Shown piece by piece: positions 22,499 through 34,165 of a DNA stretch of 64,000 nucleotides. Position 1 is the stretch's first letter; the number at the start of each line of letters is the position of its first letter. The position numbers and the translations under genes are program-made. The stretch lies in NCBI GenBank assembly GCA_965153455.1, contig OZ234498.1:14322001-14386000 (forward strand). Reading direction: 5' to 3'. Under the pieces are notes generated by a model. The model saw only the letters and a program-made list of their open reading frames with translations. It was not told where the DNA came from and ran no database searches. This stretch comes from Sphagnum compactum. Lineage: Eukaryota > Bryophyta > Sphagnopsida > Sphagnales.

Positions 22499-25400
22499 AT
22501 GTATTCAGTTCATAATGTGGCGTCATTTCTGAGAGCCTGCAATAGTATTTCCACCAGATGGTTGCTGCGGCCACCACCACCAGCGGCACTGGCAGCGGCC
22601 TCTTCTTCTTCTTCTTCTTCTTTGTCGTCTTTTTTCACGATACAGACGTGCGGAGTCGCTACGTCCTTATACAGGAGCAGCAGCATCACTCAGGAAGTCT
22701 CGACGATCGCCTCCGTCAAGCGTTTTTTATCATATTCCTCAGGTTTGACATCTGTGACACGCTCTGCAGGGATTCCGTGTTTGCGTCTGCCTCCTCCTTC
22801 GGTTCGGAGTTGTTGTTGTTGTTGTTGTTGTTTTACGGGCTAAACCGTCCAGTCGAAGATTCTTTTGGCCGTTTGCAGGGTTCTCTCTACATCCGATTCG
22901 GAGCAGGAGTGGCGCGGTGCTGCGAGCTCTTCCGGGATTTGGATCTGGCTGGCAGCCGGCTGCTCGGGTCCAGGTTGTCGCATCAGCAGCAGCAGCCTCG
23001 GGGCTTTTGCACGGCGGGTCAAGGATGACTTCCTCTCACGGTAAGCGCATGGTGACGAGAGCTTGTTGTGTGCTGCTTGCGGGTTTCAAGTGTTGCAAGG
23101 ATCTCCTTTGCAGAGCGTCTAGAATTCGCTACATTTGCGACCATTAGCTAGCTTTACCCCGAAATCCTTGCTCATCTTCTCCCGGAGGTTGTTTTGCATC
23201 AATTATGCGGTATAATCTCCGTCTGTTCCGTAGTTTCCTAACCTAGTCTGATTCTCAGATCGGATTGTGTTTGAATTCCCTGTTTGATCTGCCACTCGGC
23301 TTACCCTTGTAAGCCGGAGCAGCTTGTAATCTGGAGGCGACGACTTTGACAGAGCTTGAGAGTCTATGTTGCAGCAGCTACGGAGAATCCTTTCGGGAGC
23401 CTCGTGACCGATTTGCCCAAGCCGGGGGGAGGAACATACGGCAAATATTACAGCCTTCCAAAACTGAACGATCCACGAGTTGGTAAGTTCAGTTGTTAGA
23501 TTCTCATGGTTGCTAAGCAAAGCAATCTTCTCCTAAGCGATGGTCATTTGCTGTCCTTAATGAGGATTGGATTTCAGTTGTACCCAGGTAGGATTTGCCT
23601 GCACTTTTAAGATATGGAACTATTGCAATGGTTATGTTTTGTTTTGTGTCATTCTGCAAGAGCAGAAGATGATGGTGAGGGATTAGGTCATCATCTTTTT
23701 CCATGCAAGCATCAATCATAATTAGTCTCCCTGATTTAATAGAGAAATCCACAAATTCACCCTTTCTTCACCCTGTCTTTGGGCCTCCTTTCACCCCCTA
23801 ACCCCTCTTTTAGTGGTATCCGTAAAGTAAGGAAATTTTATTAATCTCAGTATGAAATGCTGAAACTCAGTACGAAATGCTGAATCTCAGCACCTAATGC
23901 ACAAGGCTTGAGAGGAATCATAGTAGCTGTACAGGTAGGAGCAGTGAAAATCTATGTAGAATCAGTGGAGGCGCTCAGGACAAAAGAAAGACAGGGTGAG
24001 ACTCAGAAAACCATCAAAATTGATGGTTTTCTGAGTTTCGCTACCTGTTGACTGCTAATGTACTTTTTTGCAGGTTTTTTTTTAATTTCACCCTGTGTAT
24101 GACCAAACTCAGGGTACTGGTGCTGTCTTTTCCTGACTTTACAGATATCTCTGATGTGTTTTGTTAACTCTGCTTGGTTGTAATCACCTCCTCCTTCTTG
24201 TTGTGTTTGTGAGAGCAGACACACTTCCCTACTCTATCAGATATCTGTTGGAGTCTGCAATTCGGAATTGTGATAACTTTCAGGTTCTCAAGGCAGATGT
24301 GGAAAAAATCCTGGACTGGGAATTCACTGCTCCCAAACAAGTGGAAATTCCATTTAAACCTGCTCGTGTCATACTCCAGGTTCTCCATCTCTTAACTCCC
24401 GTCTGAAGCTAGTTTGGTTTGGTGCAAGTCTGTCTGAGTAATGTGCATGGGACAGAAAATGCATCACAGCTACCTGGCCTGTTTGAAATGAAATTGATAA
24501 TGCTGATTGTAGTCAATATTTTTTGTGGTTAGCTGTAGAGGGAGTGAGAGAGTGGATATGCTCACAACTTTATCTGCACATCTTCAGGATTTTACTGGAG
24601 TACCAGCTGTGGTTGATTTAGCAGCCATGCGGGATGCTATCAAACGCCTGGGTGGTGACCCGGATAAGATAAATCCTTTGGTAAGCTGGAAGGATGATCC
24701 GGTGCCTGTTACATAAAGTCAGTAGTGTTGGAGCTGCTTTTTTCCATGGTATTGAAAGGTGAACATGAAGTTTTCTGACACCACAGAGCCCTACTTTTTT
24801 GGGTCTGCATGCATCTCAATGTCCATGGAGAACCATGAAGCTTGGTCTTATTAACTGAACAAAATGCACTGAAATTGTTTGTGTAGTGGTGATGGGTTAT
24901 AGTTGTGTTTCACATGGTATGAAATTCTTCTGTCTTTTTGTTTCCAGTGCAATGTCAATGAACTCTGGAGGGGTATTTTTCAACCATATGCTGCCAATTG
25001 CCCTCTATCCAGTCATCTCTCTAAATCGGAGATGGGTTTTTTGTTGGTTGTTTCTGCAGGTTCCAGTTGATTTGGTCATTGACCATTCAGTGCAGGTTGA
25101 TGTTGCACGGACGGCAAATGCACTCCACACAAACATGGAGATGGAATTTGGTCGAAACAAGGAACGATTTGCTTTCTTGAAGTGGGGGGCAACTGCCTTC
25201 AAGAACATGCTTGTAGTGCCACCAGGATCTGGTATTGTGCATCAGGTTGGTTTTGTACCTCTCTTTATTGAAGTTTGCTGATTGTGTTGATATATGTAGT
25301 CACTGCAGAATGTTCAGACCGTTGGTCTGTCTTTTGTTTTTCTTTTGGTTAATGAGATTGGATGGTTGAGTGCCTGTCTCAGGTGAATTTGGAGTATTTG

Positions 25401-28400
25401 GCTCGAGTAGTTTTCAACAGTGATGGAGTGCTGTACCCAGACAGCCTTGTTGGAACTGATTCACACACAACTATGATAGATGGGCTTGGTGTTGCAGGCT
25501 GGGGAGTTGGAGGCATTGAAGCTGAAGCAGCAATGCTGGGTCAGGTATTTTCATGACCTTTAACTTGGGATGACATTGAGTTCCTATATGGTGTTCATGC
25601 TTGAGGATGCATGTTGTTGAACAAGAAGCCTTTCAACTTTCAGGGAATAACTGAACTGTATTGGGGTTACCAACAGACCTACTGACATTTATGGATCGCC
25701 ATTTCTGCAAATATGTGAAAGCACCTTACACTGTAAAGTTATCCTCCATGTGTGGTCCTTTAATTTGTGCAGAACTGAGATGTGTGCAATTGTTCTGCTG
25801 CAGCCTATGAGTATGGTCCTTCCAGGGGTTGTAGGTTTTAAGTTGAATGGCAAGTTACGCACAGGGGTTACTGCCACTGATTTGGTGTTGACAGTAACTC
25901 AAATTCTGCGGAAACATGGTGTGGTTGGAAAATTTGTGGAGTTCTACGGTATGTGGTGATACTCTTCACTGCTGCAGTTGGAGTCTGTCATTCCACTGTG
26001 GGCTTGGTTGGAAGAGATTTGTTCTTGTGACTTCAATGTTCATGACATTGTCATAGTCTTATCTCATTAGTATTGATTTGGTCTTATTGCTCCTGTCTAT
26101 TCTTTCCCAGGAAAGGGTATGTCTGAGCTTTCTTTGGCCGACCGTGCAACAATTGCAAATATGTCTCCAGAGTACGGGGCTACTATGGGCTTTTTCCCAG
26201 TGGACAAGGTCACACTCCAGTATTTGAGGTTGACTGGTCGTGATGAGAAGAAGGTACACAATTTGTGTGATGCATGATATGATGCACTCATGTGCATGAT
26301 TAACTTTAAAAAATTTATTTAGTGAGTCAGTTTTAGCAGTGCTGACATATGTCTAGTTATGGTCAGTAGATAAGGGATCTATTTATTCAAAGATCTAATC
26401 ATGTGATAGTCATATTGGATAGGAATAGCATGGTGGATGCATTTATCATGGCTCACTTTATCCCAGTTGGTAGATGATTGAGATTCACGTTCTGGTCATC
26501 TTGAAATACTAACGTCCCATGGACAGAATTGTATTGAGATGTTCACCAGATAGTTATTACTTCTTGATGAAGTAAATGCTTTTTTTTTTGTTCTGGGTGG
26601 TCCTTGTCTTGTGCACTAGGTTGAGGAGATTGAAGCATACCTACGGGCAAATAACCTGTTTATTGACCATGAAAAGGTTAGTCTGCTCTCTCCAGGCCTC
26701 AGCAGGGATCCTGGATTTCCTCCTGGACAAGGAATCAGCAGATTTGGGTTCCTCATAGCATACTCAGGAATTCTTGGGGTACATCACTGGAAAAAATCTT
26801 GGAATCTTTTCAATAAATCAGCAGGAATTATTTCAATTTCTTGACTCCTTGTGGTAGTGATATGGGTCAGTATGCACTGACCAACTTGTAATTGGCTTTT
26901 GATATTTTCTCGCATTCACTGGATTAGGTAGAGCTATAGTAATGAGAGTCAAAACAGCAGTGGGAGGGATTGATGTTTGTTCATCGATGTGTATTTTCAG
27001 CCTCAAAAAGAAAACATATACACATCATATCTGGAGCTTGACCTTGATACAGTGGAGCCATGTATTTCTGGACCAAAAAGGTATGTGAGGCACTCCCTTC
27101 TCCAGGCTGATGCAAATGTTCAGTCTTGGCATCTGTAAATGCACCCCCTTCATTGTGCTCTGGAAACATGGTATCTGGCTTACTGTCATAAGCTTATGAC
27201 TGCACTCATTCTTTTTGTGTCACCTAAGAAGTATTGTTGTGGAGTTTCAATTTCTTGACTTACTTTTTTGGGTTCTCTTTCTCACCATGCACCCTTGCAC
27301 AATTGGCTGGGCTGACTGAAGCAAATGAGCAAGTGCAGACCCCATGACCGGGTGACTTTGAAAGATATGAAGGCGGATTGGCAAGCTTGTTTGGATAACA
27401 AGGTTGGCTTCAAGGTATGTATCATAGGTGGACTCTTGGCTGTTTCTGCCAAATTGCTTCCTGTCCTGTTGAGCAGGTTCTTTTGTACCTTTCACTTTAT
27501 ACATACTACTGCTCTTTGCTTGCAGGGGTTTGCCATTCCCAAGGATCAACAGGACAAAGTTGCAAAATTTACTTTTAATGGTCAGCCAGCTGAACTGAGG
27601 CATGGCAGTGTCGTCATAGCTGCAATCACAAGTTGCACCAACACCTCCAATCCAAGTGTAATGCTTGGTGCAGGCCTTGTGGCTAAGAAGGCAACTGAAC
27701 TTGGACTAGAGGTCAGTTTGTCATCAGAAAGCATGTTTCATTAGCCAGACTTTTGCTCCCAACTCTTTGTGAACTTGGGATCCATTTCTTTTTTATGCGC
27801 GCAATTATCATATTGGCCTCACATCTGAAGTGAATTAGTTGGAATCATAATCCTGAGGGCTGAATGGCTTAGGTCTTTCCAGGATCAGAAGTTCTGCAGT
27901 TGTGCAACTCGAAGGGTTCATGTACCTTTTCTGTTCTGCAGCATTTGCACTGCAAATTCGTGAATTGAATTTACTCTCCTCTTTGGGAGTAAATCATAGT
28001 ATGCCCTTAACTCAATTCTGTTGGGCTGAACAGGTGAAACCATGGATCAAGACTAGTCTTGCTCCAGGATCAGGGGCTGTCACTCTATACCTTGAGAAAA
28101 GGTATGCTGCTCAATTGAGGAGGATATCTAATGGTATATCTTGCCTCTTATTTTTGCAAATGAGAGCTGAATATGATTTGCCCACGCCATATGTCTTTTT
28201 AGCTGTATGTGATGTTATGTTGTTGGATGGATTGAAGCCCAAACATTTTGTTTTCCACCTACAGTGGTGATGATGGAACCACTAGCTAGGATGCAATTCT
28301 GATGTTTGAACTGGCAGAATGTTGTGATGTAGTGAAAGGGTGGCAGATAATTTTTGGGGGACTTGCAGTTCTCTTCCACACATATTCATAGGATGGGCAT

Positions 28401-30825
28401 GTAAATTTTTCATCATCTGAAGCTTCATGTTGTCTGACATGACAGTGGCTTGACAAAGTATCTTGATCAGCAAGGCTTTAGTTTGGTAGGCTATGGCTGC
28501 ACCACTTGCATAGGCAACTCTGGTGAACTGAATGAAACTGTTGCTGAAGTAATTGCTGAGAATGGTAAGTAATGTGTGTGTACTGAAAGCTAATGGACAT
28601 TGATTTATGTTGAGTTGATAGGTCTCTCTTAATTAGCTGTTGATTCTCCAGGATTGATCATACAATGGCCACTCTGATATTTGGCTGTTGTTTGTTTGCA
28701 GATTTAATTGCAGCAGCTGTTTTATCTGGCAATCGAAATTTTGAAGGTCGTGTGCATCCATTAACTCGTGCAAATTATTTGGCTTCACCTCCTTTGGTGG
28801 TGGCTTATGCCTTTGCTGGAACGGTGGGTCAGTGAGGTCAATTACTTTTGTTGTTACATATTATCCTGTGCTTCTCCTATAGGTGGATGGACTTGGATTT
28901 CTTATTGCTTAGCCTATTGTAAGAACTTGCAGATGATGGAGAATGTTGTGTATTTTTGCTGTTGCCTCTAGATGTTTGCCCATCTGACCAAGTATACCTT
29001 TTTTTTCAACAGGTGAACATCAATTTTGAAACAGAGCCAATTGGAGTAGGCAAAGGTGGAAAAGCTGTTTTCCTCAGGGACATTTGGCCTTCTAATGAAG
29101 AAGTTGCTGAGGTATGGATTGCAGAGTGTCTCATTCTGTTTGTAATTCTCTATATTCATTGTGAATGTTGTTGGGGAGTGGTAATCTAGGGAGTTTCCTG
29201 ACATTTGAAGGTGCTTATCATGGTGGAGAGATGACAGGAGCTCTATCATTAGACATGCAAAGTTATTTTGTTGAAGTAACTAGCCTTCAAGGAAGACAGT
29301 AGTGTATTTGTGCAATCAAGCACCTGCAGTTCAAAAATAACACTGACTGGGGACTCAAAATCTGTAGGTTGTGTTTGTGCTTTCATCTAATTATTGTTGT
29401 GTTGATTGTTTTGATGGGATTCTACCAGGAAAACAGTATATTGAGGTTTACAAGTATGATCATTGTATGATGTTTGGTTTCTCGGTTTGCTGATAGGGCG
29501 GAGTTGTTGCATCACTTGCACTACTGAGAACTTTTTGATCCACAGGTGGTGCAAAGGTCAGTGCTTCCAGAGATGTTCCGGTCCACATATGCCAACATAA
29601 CAAAGGGGAATGAAATGTGGAATCAACTGGCTTCTCCAAAAGGATCTCAATATTCTTGGGATCCCAATTCTACCTATGTTCATGAGCCTCCTTTCTTCAA
29701 GACCATGACAAAAGATCCCATTGGTGTGCCCAGTGTGAAAGATGCCTACTGCCTTCTCAACTTTGGTGACAGTATTACAACTGACCACATCTCACCAGCT
29801 GGTAACATCAATAAGGACAGTCCAGCCGCCAAGTACTTGATGGCACATGGAGTAGATCGGAAGGATTTCAATTCCTATGGTAGCCGACGTGGAAATGATG
29901 AAATCATGGCAAGAGGGACATTTGCCAACATCCGGATTGTCAACAAATTTCTGAAAGGGGAAGTTGGGCCTAGGACCATTCACATTCCTTCTCAAGAGAA
30001 GATGTTTATATATGATGCTGCACAGGTCAGTGTTCTGTTTAGTGGGCTGAGTAAATTGGATCTACTTCTTTGAACTGAATTCATTCCTTTTATGCAGGCC
30101 TCTCTATGCCTTAGGCTTAGATGCTTGCTTTACAGGGATGAGCTGAAAATTGAGCTTACTAGAGCTTGTTCTGTCAGGTAAAGTTTTAACCTGGTTTCTG
30201 TTGCAGAGGTACAAAGATGAAGGTGCAGATACAATTATCCTGGCAGGAGCTGAGTATGGAAGTGGAAGCTCTCGGGATTGGGCTGCCAAGGGCCCCTATC
30301 TACAGGTGAACACTACACTCTGCAGTCAAGTTTGTACATTCCTTAGACATATTTGAGGTTCATCCTACTGGCAGAGTTAAAGGTCTGAATCCTTTTCAGA
30401 AGGTTGTTAAAGCTTGCTAAACCAACTCAGGTTGTTAAAAGTACTGCTGGGTAGCAATGGTTTCTGCTACTTGCTAGTAGAACTAAAAGTATTGATCCTT
30501 ACATGTTTGGTTTAAACAGGGAGTGAAGGCTGTCATTGCGAAGAGTTTTGAGCGCATCCATCGTAGCAACCTTGTTGGCATGGGCCTCATCCCTCTTTGC
30601 TTCAAGGCAGGGGAAGATGCTGAGTCTCTTGGTTTGACTGGCTTTGAGAGGTACACAATCCATCTACCAGATGTTGAGAACATCAAGCCTGGCATGGATG
30701 TTGCTGTCACAACAGATGATGGGAAAAAGTTCACTTGTGTGCTTCGCTTTGACACACAAGTGGAGCTGACTTACTTCCAAAATGGGGGCATCCTACAATA
30801 TGTGCTCCGGCAGCTGCTACACTAG
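22499..30825 (+). CDS. ACO: Aconitate hydratase (aconitase), organelle-targeted form, 20 exons
   Basis: Fe-S enzyme interconverting citrate and isocitrate. Coding exons: 22499-22742, 22879-23040, 23375-23482, 24219-24379, 24588-24680, 25060-25245, 25383-25544, 25804-25948, 26111-26253, 26620-26676, 27001-27080, 27339-27414, 27526-27711, 28034-28101, 28446-28564, 28702-28823, 29013-29111, 29546-30025, 30207-30305, 30520-30825. All introns are GT-AG. The spliced length is 3096 nt, or 1031 residues plus stop, near plant mitochondrial aconitases (about 990). Residues 1-130 are Ser/Arg/Ala-rich and nearly free of acid until the mid-60s, as in a targeting peptide. The catalytic body starts near ATENPF and is very close to plant ACO. 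Cluster cysteines are seen in SCTNTSN (Cys576) and [12 protein letters not shown] (Cys642, Cys645). The swivel-domain active-site loop GSGSSRDW is at about 915-922. An internal Met131 (MTSSH) matches the start of cytosolic isoforms. The first exon pair depends on a 136-nt intron that I infer. Confidence 0.93.
22743..22878 (+). other. Inferred 136-nt intron in the aconitase targeting-peptide region
   Basis: The frame from ATG 22499 runs into a stop at 22841-22843, whereas the catalytic body at 23025 onward is in another frame. Removing 22743-22878 (donor TCAG|GTTTGA, acceptor CGTTTGCAG|GG) changes phase by exactly one base and joins the two frames without a stop. The joined leader reads into [18 protein letters not shown]. 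The interval includes a TGT trinucleotide run (about 22810-22830). The alternative is a one-base sequence error in that run. Confidence 0.6.
23768..23999. mobile_element. MITE-like repeat, copy 2, inside an aconitase intron
   Basis: 232 bp bounded by TCACCCTGTCTTT (23768-23780) and its exact inverse AAAGACAGGGTGA (23987-23999). It matches 2395-2605 along most of its length. Relative to copy 1 it has an internal expansion of the CTCAGTAYGAAATGCTGAA word (about 23847-23900). It lies in the intron between exons 23375-23482 and 24219-24379, in neutral position for splicing. A perfect palindrome starts two bases after its right end. Confidence 0.75.
24001..24036. repeat. Perfect 17-bp inverted repeat with 2-nt spacer
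   Basis: The arm ACTCAGAAAACCATCAA (24001-24017) is followed by AA and the exact reverse complement (24020-24036). It lies in an aconitase intron directly beside the MITE-like copy. In RNA it would make a tight 17-bp hairpin. Confidence 0.85.
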
Positions 30826-32690
30826 AGGCAGCTTTGATATTTCCAGCATCTGGAAGGTATGCTATCTCTTTTACTTCATTACTACAGATGGAGTACAAGC
30901 AAATGTTTTTAGCTGTTTCTGCTATTTGATATTTCATGACAGCAGGTTTCAGTTGAAAAAGGAAGTAAAAAGTCAGTACAGTTTGTGGAGATAGTTTTGC
31001 AGTCCTGTGGCAGGTGAGTTTGGAGTCCCCTCTTTGCACATCAACAGAAATAATGGTTTTATTTTTTAGCAACTACCTAACATTATGCAGCAGATGTAAT
31101 TCTTTTGATGCTGAAAATAATCTTTAGTGAATTGCGGTGTGTAATGGAGTGGTTTGGAAACACACTGTATAGAAATGCACTGCTTCCATGTGGTGGTCTA
31201 TGGTGTTGTCAGGTTTTGCTGTGTCTGTGGTTCTTGTTGGCTGTTAATTGTGGTGTGATCATCTGGATTTGTTCTAGACAAGTACTTAGTCATGTTAGCA
31301 ATGCATAAGACAATTGGCAATTTGAATATATGTTAGGAGTGTTCTGACCTATCACAATACCTTACCCTCTTACGAAATGTAACATCTCACATGTGTAATG
31401 GGGTTTAGCATGCCTATTTTCATGGTTAAAATTCTAAATGTATACAGTTCCTGTATAATTTAGAAATATAAGAAAGACACGGTGATGGTTTAGCCACCTT
31501 GTTTGTTGTGTTTTAGAGCAGGTCCAATAGAACTAGTATAATGGCTTGCAAGTACCTAGTAATTTGGGTGAAGTTTAGGCTTTAGATAGTGTAAAACTGC
31601 GTCTGGAGTCTGGGCCCAGAAATATGCATAGGATATAGGGCAAGTAAAGAAATGTGATTGGCTTTGACTAGCCAGTCACAATAATTGGCCCATGTGGGGG
31701 CATGTAATTGTTTCTCATGTTATGTTGTCCAAGATTTCTTGTTTATGGATGGAGTCGGGAAAATAACTTAGACATGATTTTGGATGTGGTAGATGTTGGA
31801 AGAGGCCCACACTGGTACTGGGTGTGGGTGGATTTGTTGTTAGTTTGACTTCTATCAGTAGTGTTGCATAGCTCTTAGCGAGTAAAATGGCAGCACCTGG
31901 TGAATTCAATTGTCAAGTAGCATCAATGTAAGTTATGTGGAGGGTTTCCATATAACATTTGTACACTATAACCATAATGCAATTGATTTTGAACACAAGT
32001 AAGTGGTGACATAAATTCAGAAGGAATTCTCTTGTTGAAATTATTAGGGTAGTATAATATGCATCTTGAAGTTAGTTCGAATTGTTCCGTAACCCTTTTG
32101 AATCAGCATTTTTGCATGTTGGATATTGTGGAAGACCTGATCTTCTTGCATGACTGTAATTAACATCACAGGAATTAATTAGCTTGTGCATACTGTGTTG
32201 GAGGTGAGCGGTGGAACTTTCTAGAGGTGTGGTGAAGTGCATAATTTTTGAGGACAGGCTTCTGGGGAGAAAAACTATGCAGTGTAGAGGACAAAATGTC
32301 AGAAGCTCAAGCAAAGCTAGATTAGATAACCTGTGTGAAAATGAGAGAAGGGATGGAGTTGTGCTTGATTCTGGACTAATGTTCAAATTTTGAAACGCTG
32401 TTGAGGAGACTGGATCATGCTGAGCACTGTGTGTGATGCTGCAAATTTTTTTTGTTGCACATGCTTGTGTCACTGTGGGTGTGGATGTATGATCCAGGCA
32501 TTAAGGGAAAGGTTAGTGAGTAAACACAACACATACTTCAAAAATGGCAATAAGGACTAGAGGGTAAGCAAGGTCTTGAGTACTGAAGCATACTGAGGAT
32601 CTGATCAAGACACCTACTAGCTAGTGATCCTTCACCTCTCATTTCACAATCATTTATGTTTTCGTTGTTTTTCTTTGTTGATTAGTTGTT
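30826..32690. other. Aconitase 3' flank and spacer
   Basis: The 3' untranslated region begins after the TAG at 30823-30825. Donor-like GGAAGGTATGC (about 30852) and acceptor-like TTTTGCAG (about 31000) suggest a possible 3'-UTR intron, unproven. GAGCAGGTCCAATAG at about 31516 resembles the terminal word of a plant MITE family, but I found no matching inverted end. No further gene is supported. Minus-strand frames at 31715-31909 and 32072-32473 lack motifs. Confidence 0.4.
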
Positions 32691-33340
32691 TCTTTGTCTT
32701 TTTTGCTTTCTTTTGTAAGTAGTGAATTATTTCTGGATTCTTGTTGTTTCTTCTCCTTGCTGCCTCCATGTCTTTTTTCTTTTCTTTCTTCTCCTCTTTG
32801 CTTGTGTTGTCATGTTTTATGTTGTTGTTACACAGTTACTCATTGCCTACTACTTGTGCATGTCACATGCATGTGCATCATTTCCTACTTGCCATCACTT
32901 CGCCCACTTGTGCATCGCGTGCCTACCTTGTTTTGCCTTGCTACTTGTGTCACCATGCCACCTACCTTTCATCATCACCTACCTACTTTGTTACATTTCC
33001 TACTTGTTGGACCACTTCCCTTTCATTGTCACCTACTTACTTTGTTACATTTCCTACTTGTTTCACCACTTCCCTTCCATTGTCACCTACCTACATCAAC
33101 CACCTAAGTTACTCACTACACTACCTACTTGCCATTGCCGCCTACCTATTTCATCACCTACTTGCTTAGTCGCCATTGTTTTTCCTTAGCTACCTATTGC
33201 TTATTTGTTTTGTTGTTTGCCTATTTTGTTCTTATGTTTGTTTTGAACTTGCCCTCCCCTAGTATTATGTGCTTGCCATCACCCAATATTATACCCTTGC
33301 CCTCACCCAATCTTATGCCCTTGCCCTTTGTGTAAATGTG
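32690..33340. repeat. Pyrimidine-rich minisatellite region (54-bp and about 27-bp units)
   Basis: The plus strand is T/C-rich. A 54-base unit containing CTTTGTTACATTTCCTACTT recurs from about 32976 and 33030, with a partial unit at 33084. A shorter unit with CACCCAATATTAT and CCCTTGCC recurs three times at about 33255-33330. Three overlapping plus-strand open frames (32694-33189) in all three phases have repetitive LLCYISYL-type content and are by-products of the repeat, not genes. Confidence 0.65.
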
Positions 33341-34165
33341 GGAGCATGAAATTGCCAAGCTTCAAGCTACCTCTTCCCCTAGTTAGCCCCTTTTTTCTTT
33401 GCTTGTTTTGTTTGTTTCATTTCTTTACTTAGATTGTGTGTTTTTTGTTTGTTGCATTGTATGTTTGTGTATTGTTGGTTTTGGTGGTTGTATGTTTGTG
33501 CTTTGTTTTTGCATGTATTTCTTTGTTTAATTTTGATTTCTTTTTTCAGTCATTTATTTATTAATATAAAAAAATTGTATGTAGGAATTTTTAATTGTAA
33601 AAATATATGACTTTTAACATCTAACATACACTTTGCAATAGAATTTTTTTGCATTTTGATGAGACGAGAAAAAAATGAATAGAAATTTCAATATATTTAT
33701 AAACTTTAAACTTGAAATTTTAAACCTTAAACCCTAAACCCTTTTATTATAATTTCTTTTCTTTCCTTTGTAATTATTTGTTCCTTTTTTTTTTGGCATT
33801 TTAAGATTATTGACAAAATAGAAATTGTTTAGTTATTTCCATGACTTGGTGATCTTCTTGTGAAAATTGTTAATGGATCGATCCTCTACATATGAAAATA
33901 AAATTAGTAACAATGAAGGATGTGAAATTTTCATGAATAATGTAATTATGAAAGAAACATATGAAAATAATCCCAATGTGCAAATTGAAACAAACAAAAA
34001 TCCAAAAAACTAATGAAAAACCATGAAAACAATTTTTTAAAAATTGCATGTTCAAAGAAAATTGTAAAGCCCTTATAGCATAACTTTTTAATGTTTTTTT
34101 GGGTGTGTGAATGATAGCCAAGATGTTGATATTGAACACGCACAAGTTATGCATTGTATCTTGTG
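33341..34165. other. AT-rich spacer
   Basis: TTTGTTTG-rich sequence, then AT-rich DNA. A short AAACCCTAAACCC telomere-like word lies at about 33727-33740. No gene is supported; the overlapping minus frames at 33870-34154 are motif-less. Confidence 0.5.

Noticed and set aside
22558-23028. 156-residue plus-strand open frame over the aconitase leader as the true targeting peptide
   Set aside because: It contains long Phe and Leu runs encoded by TTC/TTG repeats and several acidic residues, and its frame ends at the MTSSH codon instead of joining the enzyme. The frame from 22499 is far more targeting-peptide-like and joins through a plausible intron.
31510-31730. MITE suggested by GAGCAGGTCCAATAG
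   Set aside because: Only one end was found; no inverted partner or target duplication is visible.
32694-33189. Three overlapping open frames of 137-155 residues
   Set aside because: All three phases are open because of a pyrimidine-rich 54-bp repeat. The peptides are repetitive and similar to each other.
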